Source: Desulfuromonadaceae bacterium UBA6124 (GTDB lineage Bacteria > Desulfobacterota > Desulfuromonadia > Desulfuromonadales > Trichloromonadaceae). From it: a stretch of 17,265 nt of DNA. The notes beneath the pieces were generated by a model. The model saw only the letters and a program-made list of their open reading frames with translations. It was not told the origin of the DNA and did no database searches. Location of the stretch: contig DIVU01000169.1 of the NCBI GenBank assembly GCA_002423365.1, forward strand, positions 6,549-23,813, given 5' to 3'. Below, piece after piece: positions 10,501 through 15,993 of the stretch. How positions within the stretch are numbered: position 1 is the first letter of the stretch; each line of letters starts with the position of its first letter. The translations under genes were made by a program, and so were the position numbers.

Positions 10501-13500
10501 TCCACGACCACCTTCGACGCGGTCGGGATGTCCGAGTCGGAGATCGGACTCGCCTGGGACGACGCTACCTTCGATGAAACCCAGTTCACGGTCGAACGCT
10601 GCACCGGTAGCGGCACAGATTGCGACGAGGACGGCGAATTCACCGCGGCGGTGGTCACCAAGCCCGGTACGGTTGCCGGTAATCAGCTTCATTACCGGAT
10701 GAATGAAATCCTCTGGAACGGCACGGCGGGGGAAGTCAAGGACGCCTCCGGCAACGCCCGTCACGGTCAGGCCGTAAACGGCGCCGTGACCAGCATCGAA
10801 GGCAAGTACTATCGGGCCGGTTCCTTCGACGGCGGCAACGATTATCTCGCCACGCCCCTGGCCCTCAACCAGACCGCCACCGGTCCCGGCGCCACGATCG
10901 AGGCCTGGGTCTATCCGACGGTCAACAGCAACAGCTACAAATATGTTTTCAGCACCGAAAATGGCGGCAGCGACTGGGGGTTGTCCCTGTACGGCGCCAT
11001 CTGGTACGTCGACAACGGCGCCTCCAGTAGGGTTAATACCGGCCAGTCGGTCACCTTCAACGCCTGGCAGCACATGGCTCTGAGCTTCGAGCCCGGCGTC
11101 GGGCTGAAACTCTATCGCAACGGCGTCCTGATCTGGTCCAGTGCGACCATCGACTACGATGCCAGCACCGGCAACCTGCTCATCGGCAGGCTTGGCAACA
11201 GCGCCTCTTATTTCTTCGCCGGCCGCATGGACGAGTTCGCGGTCTACAACCGCCCGCTGCCTTTGGCCGAGATCCAGCAACATTACCAGAATCAGATCCA
11301 GATCTTCGAACATACCGACACCGGCCTGTCGCCGGGAACCACCTACACCTACCGGGTCAAGGCCAGCCGCGCGGCCGACTGCGGCTGGACGACCGCCACC
11401 CTGGCGGAGGGCGCGACCTCGGGACCGCCGGCGCCGACTACCTTTGTCGCCATGCCGATCAATACCACCCGCATCGATCTGGCCTGGAACGACGAAACCG
11501 GTTCGGAAACCGCTTTCCGGGTACAACGTTGCCAGGGGGCCGGATGCGGCGACTTCGCCGACCTGGGCGCCCTGTTGCCGGCCAACTCCACCAGTTACAG
11601 CGATACTTCCGTCTGTCCGGGGCAGGTCTACCGCTATCAGGTGCGGGCCGAAAAGAGCGACGGCCCGGTCTGGAACACCCCGTGGTTCGGGCCGGTCGAA
11701 GTGACCGCTTTATCCCCGCTCGATCCGATCGGGCTCGGCGCCACCCGCGCGACGGAAAGCCAGATCGATCTCGCCTGGACCGACCGCAATCCCGACGAAA
11801 CCGGTTTCGTGGTGGAACGCTGCGCCGGCGACGGTTGCGGCGACTTCGCGGAGGTGGCCAGCCTGCCGGCCAGCGAGATCGGCGGCAATCTGATTACCGG
11901 TGCCAACGGCGCGGTCGGCTCCTTCACCGGCAACGTGGTCGAAATCTTCCATCCCCGCACCGGCGCGGCGGTCAAGGCCCTGCAACTGACCCATAGCGGC
12001 AGCACTCCGAGTTCCTCGTCGGCGACCCTCAACCTGCTGACCAATACCGATTATCTGGTGACTTTCGATGCCTGGACCGATGCCGGCGATGCGATCAATC
12101 TGCAAAACGACCTGTCTCCCGACACCCTGCCGGAAATCGTCCAGTCGGTCGGGCCGAGCCCGAAAACCTACCGGGCGATCTTCAACAGCGCCCATGCCAA
12201 CATGTCCAGCGCCACGTTGCGGTTCTTCCATTACAACGCCGGACGGACCATTTATGTGACCAACATCGCCCTGACGCGCCTGACCTATCCGGTCAGCTAC
12301 AGCGACATCGATACCGGGCTGGTGCCCGACACCAGCTACTCCTACCGGGTCAAGGCGGTCAAGTCCACCAACTGTGGCTGGAGCAGCGGGTATACCGATG
12401 TCGCCACGGCCGTTACCTCGGTGACCGCTCCCGGCGCCCTGACCGCCGAGGCCGTCGACACCACCACCATCGAACTGGGCTGGACCGACCTGTCTTCGTC
12501 GGAAACCGGCACCCAGATCGAACGTTGCACCGGCGAAGGGTGTAGCAACTTCGCCCAGATCGCCGGCGTCGGGCCGAACGTCACCAGCTACACCGATGCC
12601 TCCGTGGCCAACGGCGCCAGCTACAGCTACCGGGTCAAGGCGCTCAACCAGGGCCTGGCCAACAATGGCGGCGCCGCCTGGACCCGGCGCACACCGGTTT
12701 CCTTCACCGCTTTCGCCGCCTACCAGAAATATAAGATAGTGATTCCCTACGATGCCGACATGCGCGGCGACTTCGGCGACCTGCGTTTCTACGACGAAAC
12801 GGCCAAAAAACAGCTCCCCTACTGGATTCAGAGCAAAACCGACGGCGTCAACGCCACCGTCTGGTTCTCCACCCGGAGCAACAACACCATCAACCTTTAT
12901 TACGGCAACCCCAGCGCCACCGATGCCGGCAGGGTCGAAGACGTGAGTGACCAATACACCTTCAACGGCACCACCATCGACGCCGGCAAATGGGTGGAAA
13001 TCGACCCGAGCGGCGGCATCTCCCAGAACAACGGCCTGCTGCTCAACGACGTGACCGAGGCCTGGACCATGGCCCTGATCTCCAAGACCACCTATACTCG
13101 GAGCGAAGGACGGGAGCTGTACATCGATCTCACTATCCCCGTCGATACCGCCGGCAACAACCATTTCATGGCCGGCTGGGAACTCAACCAGACCGCCAGC
13201 CCCGCCTACAGCCAACTGGTCCACGGCCTGTATTGGAACAACTATGTCTTCGACGGCTACCAGAAAAACGTCAGCCTCGGCGTCACCGGCAGCAGCTATG
13301 TCGCCAGCACCCGCTACCAGATGAAAATCGTGCTCAAGGCTATTGGCGCCCAATACTATGTCCGTGGCGGCGCTTATGCCGACTGGACCATGATTAACGA
13401 AAACGTCTCCTACAACGACGCCACGCTGCGCATCGGCATCCATCAGTATTCCCATCAGGCCAGTATTCACGGCATCACCGTCACCCCCGGTTCGTTCGTC

Positions 13501-14196
13501 ACCGACGCCGCCCTCGGCGCCGAGCAGAGCAGCGCCGGCTACGCCTTCGACTTCACCTGGAGCAGCTCCTACAGCGCTGTCGCCGGCGCCACGACCCCGG
13601 TCAAGGAAGCGCCGACGAGCCTCACGGTCGCGGCTATCGACGACACCCGGATCGATCTGGACTGGACCGATGAAACCGACGACGAAACCGGCTTCAAGAT
13701 CGAACGTTGCACCGGCGGCGGCTGTAGCAATTTTAGCCAGATCGACACCGTCGCTGCCAACGTCGGTTCGTACAGCAACACCGGGCTTTCCCCTTCCACC
13801 ATTTACCGCTACCGGGTCCGCGCCTACAAGAACGCCACCCACGCCTGGGATAGCGACTATAGCAACACCGCCGAAGACCTGCTCTTTCCTCGCCTATCTT
13901 CGGGATTGACCGCCACTTCTGTCAATTCGCGCATGATCCGACTCGACTGGGAAGACAATGGCAGCGACGAAGAGGGCTACGAAATCGAAGTGCAGGTCTG
14001 GAACGGTCGCTATGTCCAGACCGCACGGGTCGGCGCCAATGTCACGAGTTACGTCGATCGCGTGGGGATCGATCCCGAGACCCGCTACGTCTATCGCGTG
14101 CGCCCCTATCGGGGGGAGGACCTCTCCCCCTACAGCAACGAAGCCGCCGTCACTACCCCGGAATTTTCCGAAGGGGACAATACCTGTCCGCCGTGA
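4540..14196 (+). CDS. Exported 3218-residue mosaic protein: beta-propellers, FnIII, LamG and DUF2341 domains
   Basis: A signal peptide is visible: basic residues 5-18, hydrophobic core 19-33, probable cleavage near residue 37. Domains in order: propeller 1 (~44-460, eight SBBP-like repeats); FnIII-1 (~464-553); propeller 2 (~560-988, eight repeats); FnIII-2 (~991-1083); FnIII-3 (~1086); FnIII-4 split by LamG (~1235-1443); FnIII-5 (~1485); FnIII-6 split by LamG (~1642-1846); FnIII-7 (~1888); FnIII-8 split by LamG (~2048-2255); FnIII-9 (~2298); FnIII-10 split by another beta-sandwich (~2450-2584); FnIII-11 (~2630-3021) split by a DUF2341-containing block (~2706-2993); FnIII-12 (~3024) and FnIII-13 (~3120-3208). 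FnIII boundaries rest on the recurrent W-x-D, E-T-G-(F/Y), ER-C and YRYxVxAxK strand patterns. There is no haem motif, transmembrane anchor, LPXTG or PEP-CTERM tail; the chain ends 8-10 residues after FnIII-13. These folds suggest a surface adhesin or scaffold that may bind glycan or protein. The cytochrome just upstream suggests work at the same surface. No specific function is recognised. Confidence 0.94.
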   Translation: MTAARKREASVLFERRTRLWFLFFVLLAGFFAGRVHGAGGDALWSYQPSLAGKQEARASAVDSAGNLILAGYSETTSSDYYTVKVLADGSGLAWPAKLFDQAGGQDVATAVAVDGNDDIIITGYVHNGGNYDIHTIKYAGSDGSVLWRHTYDGAAGGNDFANAIAVDSLNNIYVGGTMQGANAKDDFVILKYAPSGPNPDGTPTWVASYVGAAGNHDRLTAIAAGSNGVAVTGESQNTVDFDLVTVKFGFDGSQLWEKRHGDVGDGKGQAIALDAAGNVITVGYVHNGTNRDGYVVKHAAADGTPLWEKLRDRGYDDEGRALWLDASDHVYVVGSSLSLSTNKDLCVARYAADGTEKWSTLHNTVNGNNDVGVAILGDNSGDLFVTSITNDSAGGFDDIYTYKFGRTSGTLLWSAVHGVATRHDRPVGICLAPNGDPLMAGWSDTAATGYDFVAVKYDAGALDAPTTLSATVVSTSEIALSWTDNAANEENFVVERKSGLGDWIQVAANLPANTVGYNDTGLAADTRYYYRVKAINTSDGSSPWSNEVNARTTVVSYDPPAWMHIYAGNAGGDDEPAAIAIGPDQHPVVTGFSFATEGGFDYYTLKLDRTNATAATWSARYNDDDNEADFATAVAVDGANRAIVSGYASLYGGGTGNSNDVYTLGYPATGGTPTWADQYNGPADNDDRSAAVASAVDGSDNVVVLGYGKNASLNEDIYLLKYNAAGVRQWAATPYDGGGADQPVEVALAPNGDVFVVGTSYHNGTFDYFVARYSGATGALLWGGAPRFYNGAGNAEDYATSLAVDGAGNLYVTGYSVGVGGHGDIVTLRYDGTTGDVMAGWPKVYDGGGYDYGVAVVVDPHNDDAVVAGTTFVGPGNHDIVAVRYAVDGGEVWTRDLDLAGSDESATAMAIDRSGVVCLAGATDDDMLAVMFDHQGLSVGAAIFAGAAGGFDYPADVAFNAHGEAFVAGASLNAANNTDFAVFKITSTVMPAPYPLNATQLYTQAQLSWADNALNETGFRIERKVGTCDAEGAWTSVDETAANATGYLAEGLNPGSDYCFRVQSFNGAGEASRWSQVDVATAAPVPPDNLAATVQNTTDVRLTWNDHTDGETGFSLQRCTGADCDFTIHDSLPVAANATSYVDTSVCPGQTYRYRIDAYKTGQWVSDFSAATGNATTAIVQAPTALDTDWVSEAWTELKWSDNSTDESEFRIERCVGSGCSDFAAIGSLASPAGNVLRLRMDEALWNSTVNEVVDRSGAGNHGRSYNGATTTVSGKYGSAGTFDGVNDYVATALTLDQSATSPGATLAAWVYPASVSANNHFVIGTDNGGNDWSLLRNAGTWWVANGVDAALVNTGVAVTANAWQHLALTFNPAAGLTLYKNGVSVWSHAAIAFDTSAAAVHIGRRGSLNQEFFDGRLDEVAVFTRPISGAEAQVLYDHGLGRYNDRTVAPDTTYRYQVKAYKGASCNWTSDPTAPIERTATPRPPTGVTATVVDSGRIMLGWTDNTSTETGYRIERCAGSGCGNFAEVAVTAANAVNYFDSGLCADPGNTSPYSYRVVAVKGTDWSSAPSDPATTTIPALATPAALSVTSASEDRVSLAWTHASTDLTSFKLARCDGDAAFCADPGNFGEPVDISPEPAGNLMMLHMDEANWTGAANEIVDASGNGKHGTAVGGAASSTDGKYLRGGAFDGADDHLTTTLNVDQGGTAAVTFEAWVYPTLNSSSYKYVFSTDNGGSDWGLAMYGAYWYVSNGTSLVNTSQTVTFNAWQHMVLSYEPGDGVKLYRNGALIWSNATIAYDANDTNVTIGRQGTYNQYYFPGRIDEVAVYGRALALAEITARYNRQYAFTQSGLTSGSPYRYQLRAAKSSGCAWESNPVQVDTATVAPPPPTGLSVVAGQTTRIDLAWTDNATSETGYRVEHCPGEGVACDENGEFSLLTNLPVNSKAYGDLTVCENSTHTYRVRAEKDDGPVWQSAWATGNVTTPAAGSTTTFDAVGMSESEIGLAWDDATFDETQFTVERCTGSGTDCDEDGEFTAAVVTKPGTVAGNQLHYRMNEILWNGTAGEVKDASGNARHGQAVNGAVTSIEGKYYRAGSFDGGNDYLATPLALNQTATGPGATIEAWVYPTVNSNSYKYVFSTENGGSDWGLSLYGAIWYVDNGASSRVNTGQSVTFNAWQHMALSFEPGVGLKLYRNGVLIWSSATIDYDASTGNLLIGRLGNSASYFFAGRMDEFAVYNRPLPLAEIQQHYQNQIQIFEHTDTGLSPGTTYTYRVKASRAADCGWTTATLAEGATSGPPAPTTFVAMPINTTRIDLAWNDETGSETAFRVQRCQGAGCGDFADLGALLPANSTSYSDTSVCPGQVYRYQVRAEKSDGPVWNTPWFGPVEVTALSPLDPIGLGATRATESQIDLAWTDRNPDETGFVVERCAGDGCGDFAEVASLPASEIGGNLITGANGAVGSFTGNVVEIFHPRTGAAVKALQLTHSGSTPSSSSATLNLLTNTDYLVTFDAWTDAGDAINLQNDLSPDTLPEIVQSVGPSPKTYRAIFNSAHANMSSATLRFFHYNAGRTIYVTNIALTRLTYPVSYSDIDTGLVPDTSYSYRVKAVKSTNCGWSSGYTDVATAVTSVTAPGALTAEAVDTTTIELGWTDLSSSETGTQIERCTGEGCSNFAQIAGVGPNVTSYTDASVANGASYSYRVKALNQGLANNGGAAWTRRTPVSFTAFAAYQKYKIVIPYDADMRGDFGDLRFYDETAKKQLPYWIQSKTDGVNATVWFSTRSNNTINLYYGNPSATDAGRVEDVSDQYTFNGTTIDAGKWVEIDPSGGISQNNGLLLNDVTEAWTMALISKTTYTRSEGRELYIDLTIPVDTAGNNHFMAGWELNQTASPAYSQLVHGLYWNNYVFDGYQKNVSLGVTGSSYVASTRYQMKIVLKAIGAQYYVRGGAYADWTMINENVSYNDATLRIGIHQYSHQASIHGITVTPGSFVTDAALGAEQSSAGYAFDFTWSSSYSAVAGATTPVKEAPTSLTVAAIDDTRIDLDWTDETDDETGFKIERCTGGGCSNFSQIDTVAANVGSYSNTGLSPSTIYRYRVRAYKNATHAWDSDYSNTAEDLLFPRLSSGLTATSVNSRMIRLDWEDNGSDEEGYEIEVQVWNGRYVQTARVGANVTSYVDRVGIDPETRYVYRVRPYRGEDLSPYSNEAAVTTPEFSEGDNTCPP
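4660..5925 (+). repeat. Eight SBBP-like repeats: first beta-propeller of the mosaic protein
   Basis: Eight units of about 50-58 residues follow the pattern A-(V/I)-x-(V/L)-D-x-x-(G/N)-(N/D)-(I/V)-x-(V/I)-x-G-(Y/T/S), then x-D-(Y/F/I)-x-(T/V)-(V/L)-K-(Y/F), then D-G-x-x-x-W. Examples are AVAVDGNDDIIITGY and AIALDAAGNVITVGY. A WSYQ strand before unit 1 could close the ring in the usual propeller fashion. Eight repeats suggest an eight-bladed wheel, but blade count is inferred from repeat count alone. Confidence 0.8.
6216..7503 (+). repeat. Eight SBBP-like repeats: second beta-propeller of the mosaic protein
   Basis: A second set of eight ~50-58 residue units has the same pattern as the first (for example SLAVDGAGNLYVTGY and EVALAPNGDVFVVGT). 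It is preceded by a closing-type strand, AWMHIYAG. The two propellers are separated by one FnIII domain. Equal repeat number and the similar spacing of D, GN, GY and KY suggest duplication of a whole propeller or of a common ancestor. Confidence 0.8.
8242..8865 (+). repeat. LamG-like domain, copy 1 (inserted in FnIII-4)
   Basis: This is a concanavalin-A-like jelly-roll (LamG_3 type). It shows the sequence order FDGVNDYV, AAWVYP, WQHLALTFNP, LYKNG, IGRRG and GRLDEVAVF, which is the usual LamG_3 signature. LamG folds commonly bind glycans or proteins; the ligand here is unknown. This copy is the most divergent of the three. Confidence 0.85.
9463..10077 (+). repeat. LamG-like domain, copy 2 (inserted in FnIII-6)
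   Basis: Same motif order as copy 1: FDGADDHL, EAWVYP, WQHMVLSYEP, LYRNG, IGRQG and GRIDEVAVY. It is close to copy 3 at DNA as well as protein level, for example around nt 9705-9760 against 10923-10978. Confidence 0.87.
10681..11304 (+). repeat. LamG-like domain, copy 3 (inserted in FnIII-8)
   Basis: Same motif order: FDGGNDYL, EAWVYP, WQHMALSFEP, LYRNG, IGRLG and GRMDEFAVY. Its strong similarity to copy 2 points to more recent duplication or sequence exchange between copies 2 and 3. Confidence 0.87.
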
Positions 14197-14212
14197 CGAT
14201 TTCCCGATGACC

Positions 14213-14237
14213 GCCCCGGAGCCATGGGCTCCGGGGC
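14213..14237 (+). other. Perfect 11-bp GC-rich hairpin between the mosaic and beta-helix genes
   Basis: GCCCCGGAGCC (14213-14223) and GGCTCCGGGGC (14227-14237) are exact reverse complements separated by an ATG loop. The hairpin begins 17 nt after the mosaic gene stop and ends 25 nt before the likely beta-helix start. No T-run follows, so it is not a classical intrinsic terminator. An RNA processing, 3'-end protecting or attenuating role inside the operon is more plausible. Confidence 0.7.
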
Positions 14238-14262
14238 TATGCCTGCGAATGGTCTCGCGCTT

Positions 14263-15852
14263 ATGAATACCTGGAGCAAATGCATCTTTTTCCTTTTCTG
14301 GCTGTTGCTTGCAGCTCCCGAACGGAACTTCGCCCTGGTGCTGGAAGAGGACACCGTATGGCGGGGGCGGGTGCGGGTTGCGGAAGAGGTGCAGGTGGCG
14401 GCGCACGCGACCCTGCTGATCGAGCCCGGTGCCCGGATCGAGTTCGCCCCGGTGGACGGCAGGGAAGATCAAGTCCCGTCGCGGTTGAAGGTCTTCGGCA
14501 AGCTGATCGCCCAGGGAACGGAGGAGGCGCCGATCCTCTTGACTTCGGCGGCCGAAAGGCCGGCGCCCGGTGACTGGGGCGGGCTGATTTTCGAAAGCCC
14601 TGACGAGCATTTGGTCAGCCGCATGCGTCATTGCCGCATCGAATACGCCGAGACCGCCATCGACGGCAGCCTCGGGAAGCTGGTCGTGGAGGATGCCGAG
14701 CTGAGCCGGAACCGGCTGGCCCTTTGCGCCCGGAAGAAGTTTGCCGGGGGGATGTTCAACGGCGCGCTGTTCGACAACGACAACGGGAGCCGCTTTCTGC
14801 AGAATTCACGGTTTTCCCTGGAAAACTGCCGAATTGTCCGAAGTCTGCAGGACGGAATTCTCTGCGACAAAAACAGTTCTCCGGCCATCGGTAACTGCGC
14901 GATTATCGCCGGCGGCGCGGCCGGTATCCGATGCCTCTCCGGTTCCTCACCGCAGATCGAAGGCTGTCTTATCCAGGGCAATCGCATCGGTCTTCATGTG
15001 GAGATGAAGAGCGATCCGGAGCTGCGCGACAGCGACATTCTGGAGAACGGTACCGGCGTTCATGCGGAAAAACTGGTGGCGCCGCTTTTTCTCAGCTGTC
15101 GCATAGTCGGTAACGAGACCGGGCTCTTCTGCAATCTTTCCGCTTCGCTACGACTGCGTGGCTGTCATCTGGAAGCGAATCGAAAATTCGCCGTGGTGGT
15201 GGGAGATAAGCAGTCGCGGGTGGTTGATGCCCTGCTCCCCGACGCCGGAACGCGCCGGCAGAGTCGGCTGCAAAGTGCCGAGGACACTTCGGCGAAGTCC
15301 GACCGGCAGGCTTTCGACGAAGGAGGGGAGATCCTGATCGATCTTCGCGACAACTGGTGGGGGGCGGCGACGGATCGCATGCGTACCCTGGACGGGACGA
15401 GCAATCTGGAGCTTTTTGACGACGGCCATGACCGGCCCGAGGTTGAATACCAGGGACGCCGCTATCCCCGGGACCAGGTGCTTTATATCCCCTGGCTGGA
15501 GAGCGCCCCAAGCGAAGTGGGTCGTCGGCGAAAAGACTACGCCGGGATCTCCGGCAGGGTGGAGGAGGGCGGCCGACCCCTGGCCGGCGCGCGGGTACAC
15601 GTCTTCCGCGAGGGGGGGGACGATTTGCGCGGGGAGGGATTTTCCTTCTCGGCGCCGACCACCGGGGACGGTAGGTTTTTCCTGCACCTGGCGCCTGGGC
15701 GTTACTGGCTGACGCTGAAAAAAACGCGGGGGCAGGTGCCGGAGTCGGAGCCCGAAGCCGGGGATCTCTTCCGCCCCTACGCCGACAACCCGGTGACGGT
15801 TGCACTTGGTGCCATCACCGAAGTCATTTTCCGGGACGGGGATGATCGCTAG
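14263..15852 (+). CDS. Exported right-handed parallel beta-helix protein with C-terminal regulatory-like domain
   Basis: The 529-residue protein starts with a probable signal peptide: hydrophobic core CIFFLFWLLLAA at residues 7-18, possible cleavage near residue 24. Residues ~30-370 form stacked coils with a recurring C-x-(I/L) or D-x-(I/L) step every ~20-25 residues (HCRIEYA, NCRIVRS, NCAIIAG, GCLIQGN, SCRIVGN, GCHLEAN). They end in the NWWG motif (~364) typical of right-handed beta-helix repeat proteins. Residues ~425-500 (ISGRVEEGGRPLAGARVHVF, then DGRFFLHLAPGRYWLTLKK) fit a carboxypeptidase-regulatory-like or Cna-B-like sandwich. No lyase or hydrolase catalytic set is visible, so a structural or binding role is more likely than enzymatic. 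Its position, 66 nt after the mosaic gene on the same strand, suggests the same operon. Start choice is uncertain: neither ATG 14263 nor ATG 14239 has a good ribosome site, and ATG 14224 lies in a hairpin loop. Confidence 0.88.
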   Translation: MNTWSKCIFFLFWLLLAAPERNFALVLEEDTVWRGRVRVAEEVQVAAHATLLIEPGARIEFAPVDGREDQVPSRLKVFGKLIAQGTEEAPILLTSAAERPAPGDWGGLIFESPDEHLVSRMRHCRIEYAETAIDGSLGKLVVEDAELSRNRLALCARKKFAGGMFNGALFDNDNGSRFLQNSRFSLENCRIVRSLQDGILCDKNSSPAIGNCAIIAGGAAGIRCLSGSSPQIEGCLIQGNRIGLHVEMKSDPELRDSDILENGTGVHAEKLVAPLFLSCRIVGNETGLFCNLSASLRLRGCHLEANRKFAVVVGDKQSRVVDALLPDAGTRRQSRLQSAEDTSAKSDRQAFDEGGEILIDLRDNWWGAATDRMRTLDGTSNLELFDDGHDRPEVEYQGRRYPRDQVLYIPWLESAPSEVGRRRKDYAGISGRVEEGGRPLAGARVHVFREGGDDLRGEGFSFSAPTTGDGRFFLHLAPGRYWLTLKKTRGQVPESEPEAGDLFRPYADNPVTVALGAITEVIFRDGDDR

Positions 15853-15870
15853 CTGAAGGGAAAGGCGGTA

Positions 15871-15987
15871 ATGGCGCGAGGCACGAAGGGCTGGTTTGCG
15901 CTGTTGTTGCTCGGATCACCAATGTCGGCAGCCACGGGGAAGGCCGGCTCACTTCCGGCGAGTAGTCCGGCGGGGACTTGCCGCTAG
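15871..15987 (+). CDS. Possible 38-residue exported peptide or decayed gene start
   Basis: An ATG preceded by purine-rich sequence (AAGGGAAAGGCGG just upstream) opens a 38-codon frame 18 nt after the beta-helix gene stop. The peptide begins MARGTKGWFALLLLGSPMSA, which looks like a signal peptide with cleavage near SAA. Only ~15 residues would follow before the TAG at 15985-15987. This could be a real small secreted peptide, the remnant of a truncated fourth operon gene, or chance. The 3' end overlaps the mntP stop on the other strand. No family is recognised. Confidence 0.22.
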   Translation: MARGTKGWFALLLLGSPMSAATGKAGSLPASSPAGTCR

Positions 15988-15993
15988 CCGGAC
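15965..15993. terminator. Weak candidate hairpin at the convergent end of the operon and mntP
   Basis: GTCCGGC (15965-15971) and GCCGGAC (15987-15993) are exact reverse complements with a 15-nt loop containing the mntP stop codon. No T-run follows on either strand, and the right arm lies in the last codons of mntP. It is only a weak candidate for transcription ending between the convergent genes. No better terminator is seen in 15853-15983. Confidence 0.22.

Larger units (their letters stand above)
7795..12426 (+). repeat. Four copies of a two-domain module: intact FnIII plus FnIII with inserted sandwich
   Basis: Module starts fall at nt 7795, 8992, 10201 and 11431 (spacing 399, 403 and 410 residues), and the last ends at 12426. 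The first FnIII of each copy is intact and carries a Cys just before strand E-F (VCPG, LCAD, VCEN, VCPG). The second is interrupted after an (A/G)GN tripeptide by a separate domain. It then resumes with a (D/S)-x-(T/G)-(V/L)-x-P/S-x-(T/S)-x-Y-x-Y strand pair and a C-x-W (CNW, CAW, CGW, CGW). The first three inserts are LamG-like; the fourth is a shorter, different sandwich. Confidence 0.78.

Noticed and set aside
7795..12426. Reading the ~1.2 kb periodicity as a mobile or satellite-type DNA repeat
   Set aside because: The repeats are in frame, conserve protein motifs and differ widely in DNA except for LamG copies 2 and 3. They are domain duplications within one gene.
11710..13842. A 710-codon minus-strand frame, with similar ones at 1598-2794, 2798-3955 and 4432-5625
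   Set aside because: Each is a shadow of a well-supported plus-strand gene whose protein shows clear domains; the antisense translations show none.
14160..14196. A C-terminal sorting signal (LPXTG, PEP-CTERM, type IX) on the mosaic protein
   Set aside because: The tail after FnIII-13 is only about 10 residues, ending in NTCPP, with no hydrophobic stretch or basic end.
14224..14262. Starting the beta-helix protein at the ATG at 14224
   Set aside because: That ATG is the loop of a perfect 11-bp hairpin, and the added residues push the signal peptide inward. A start at 14263 (or 14239) is more credible.
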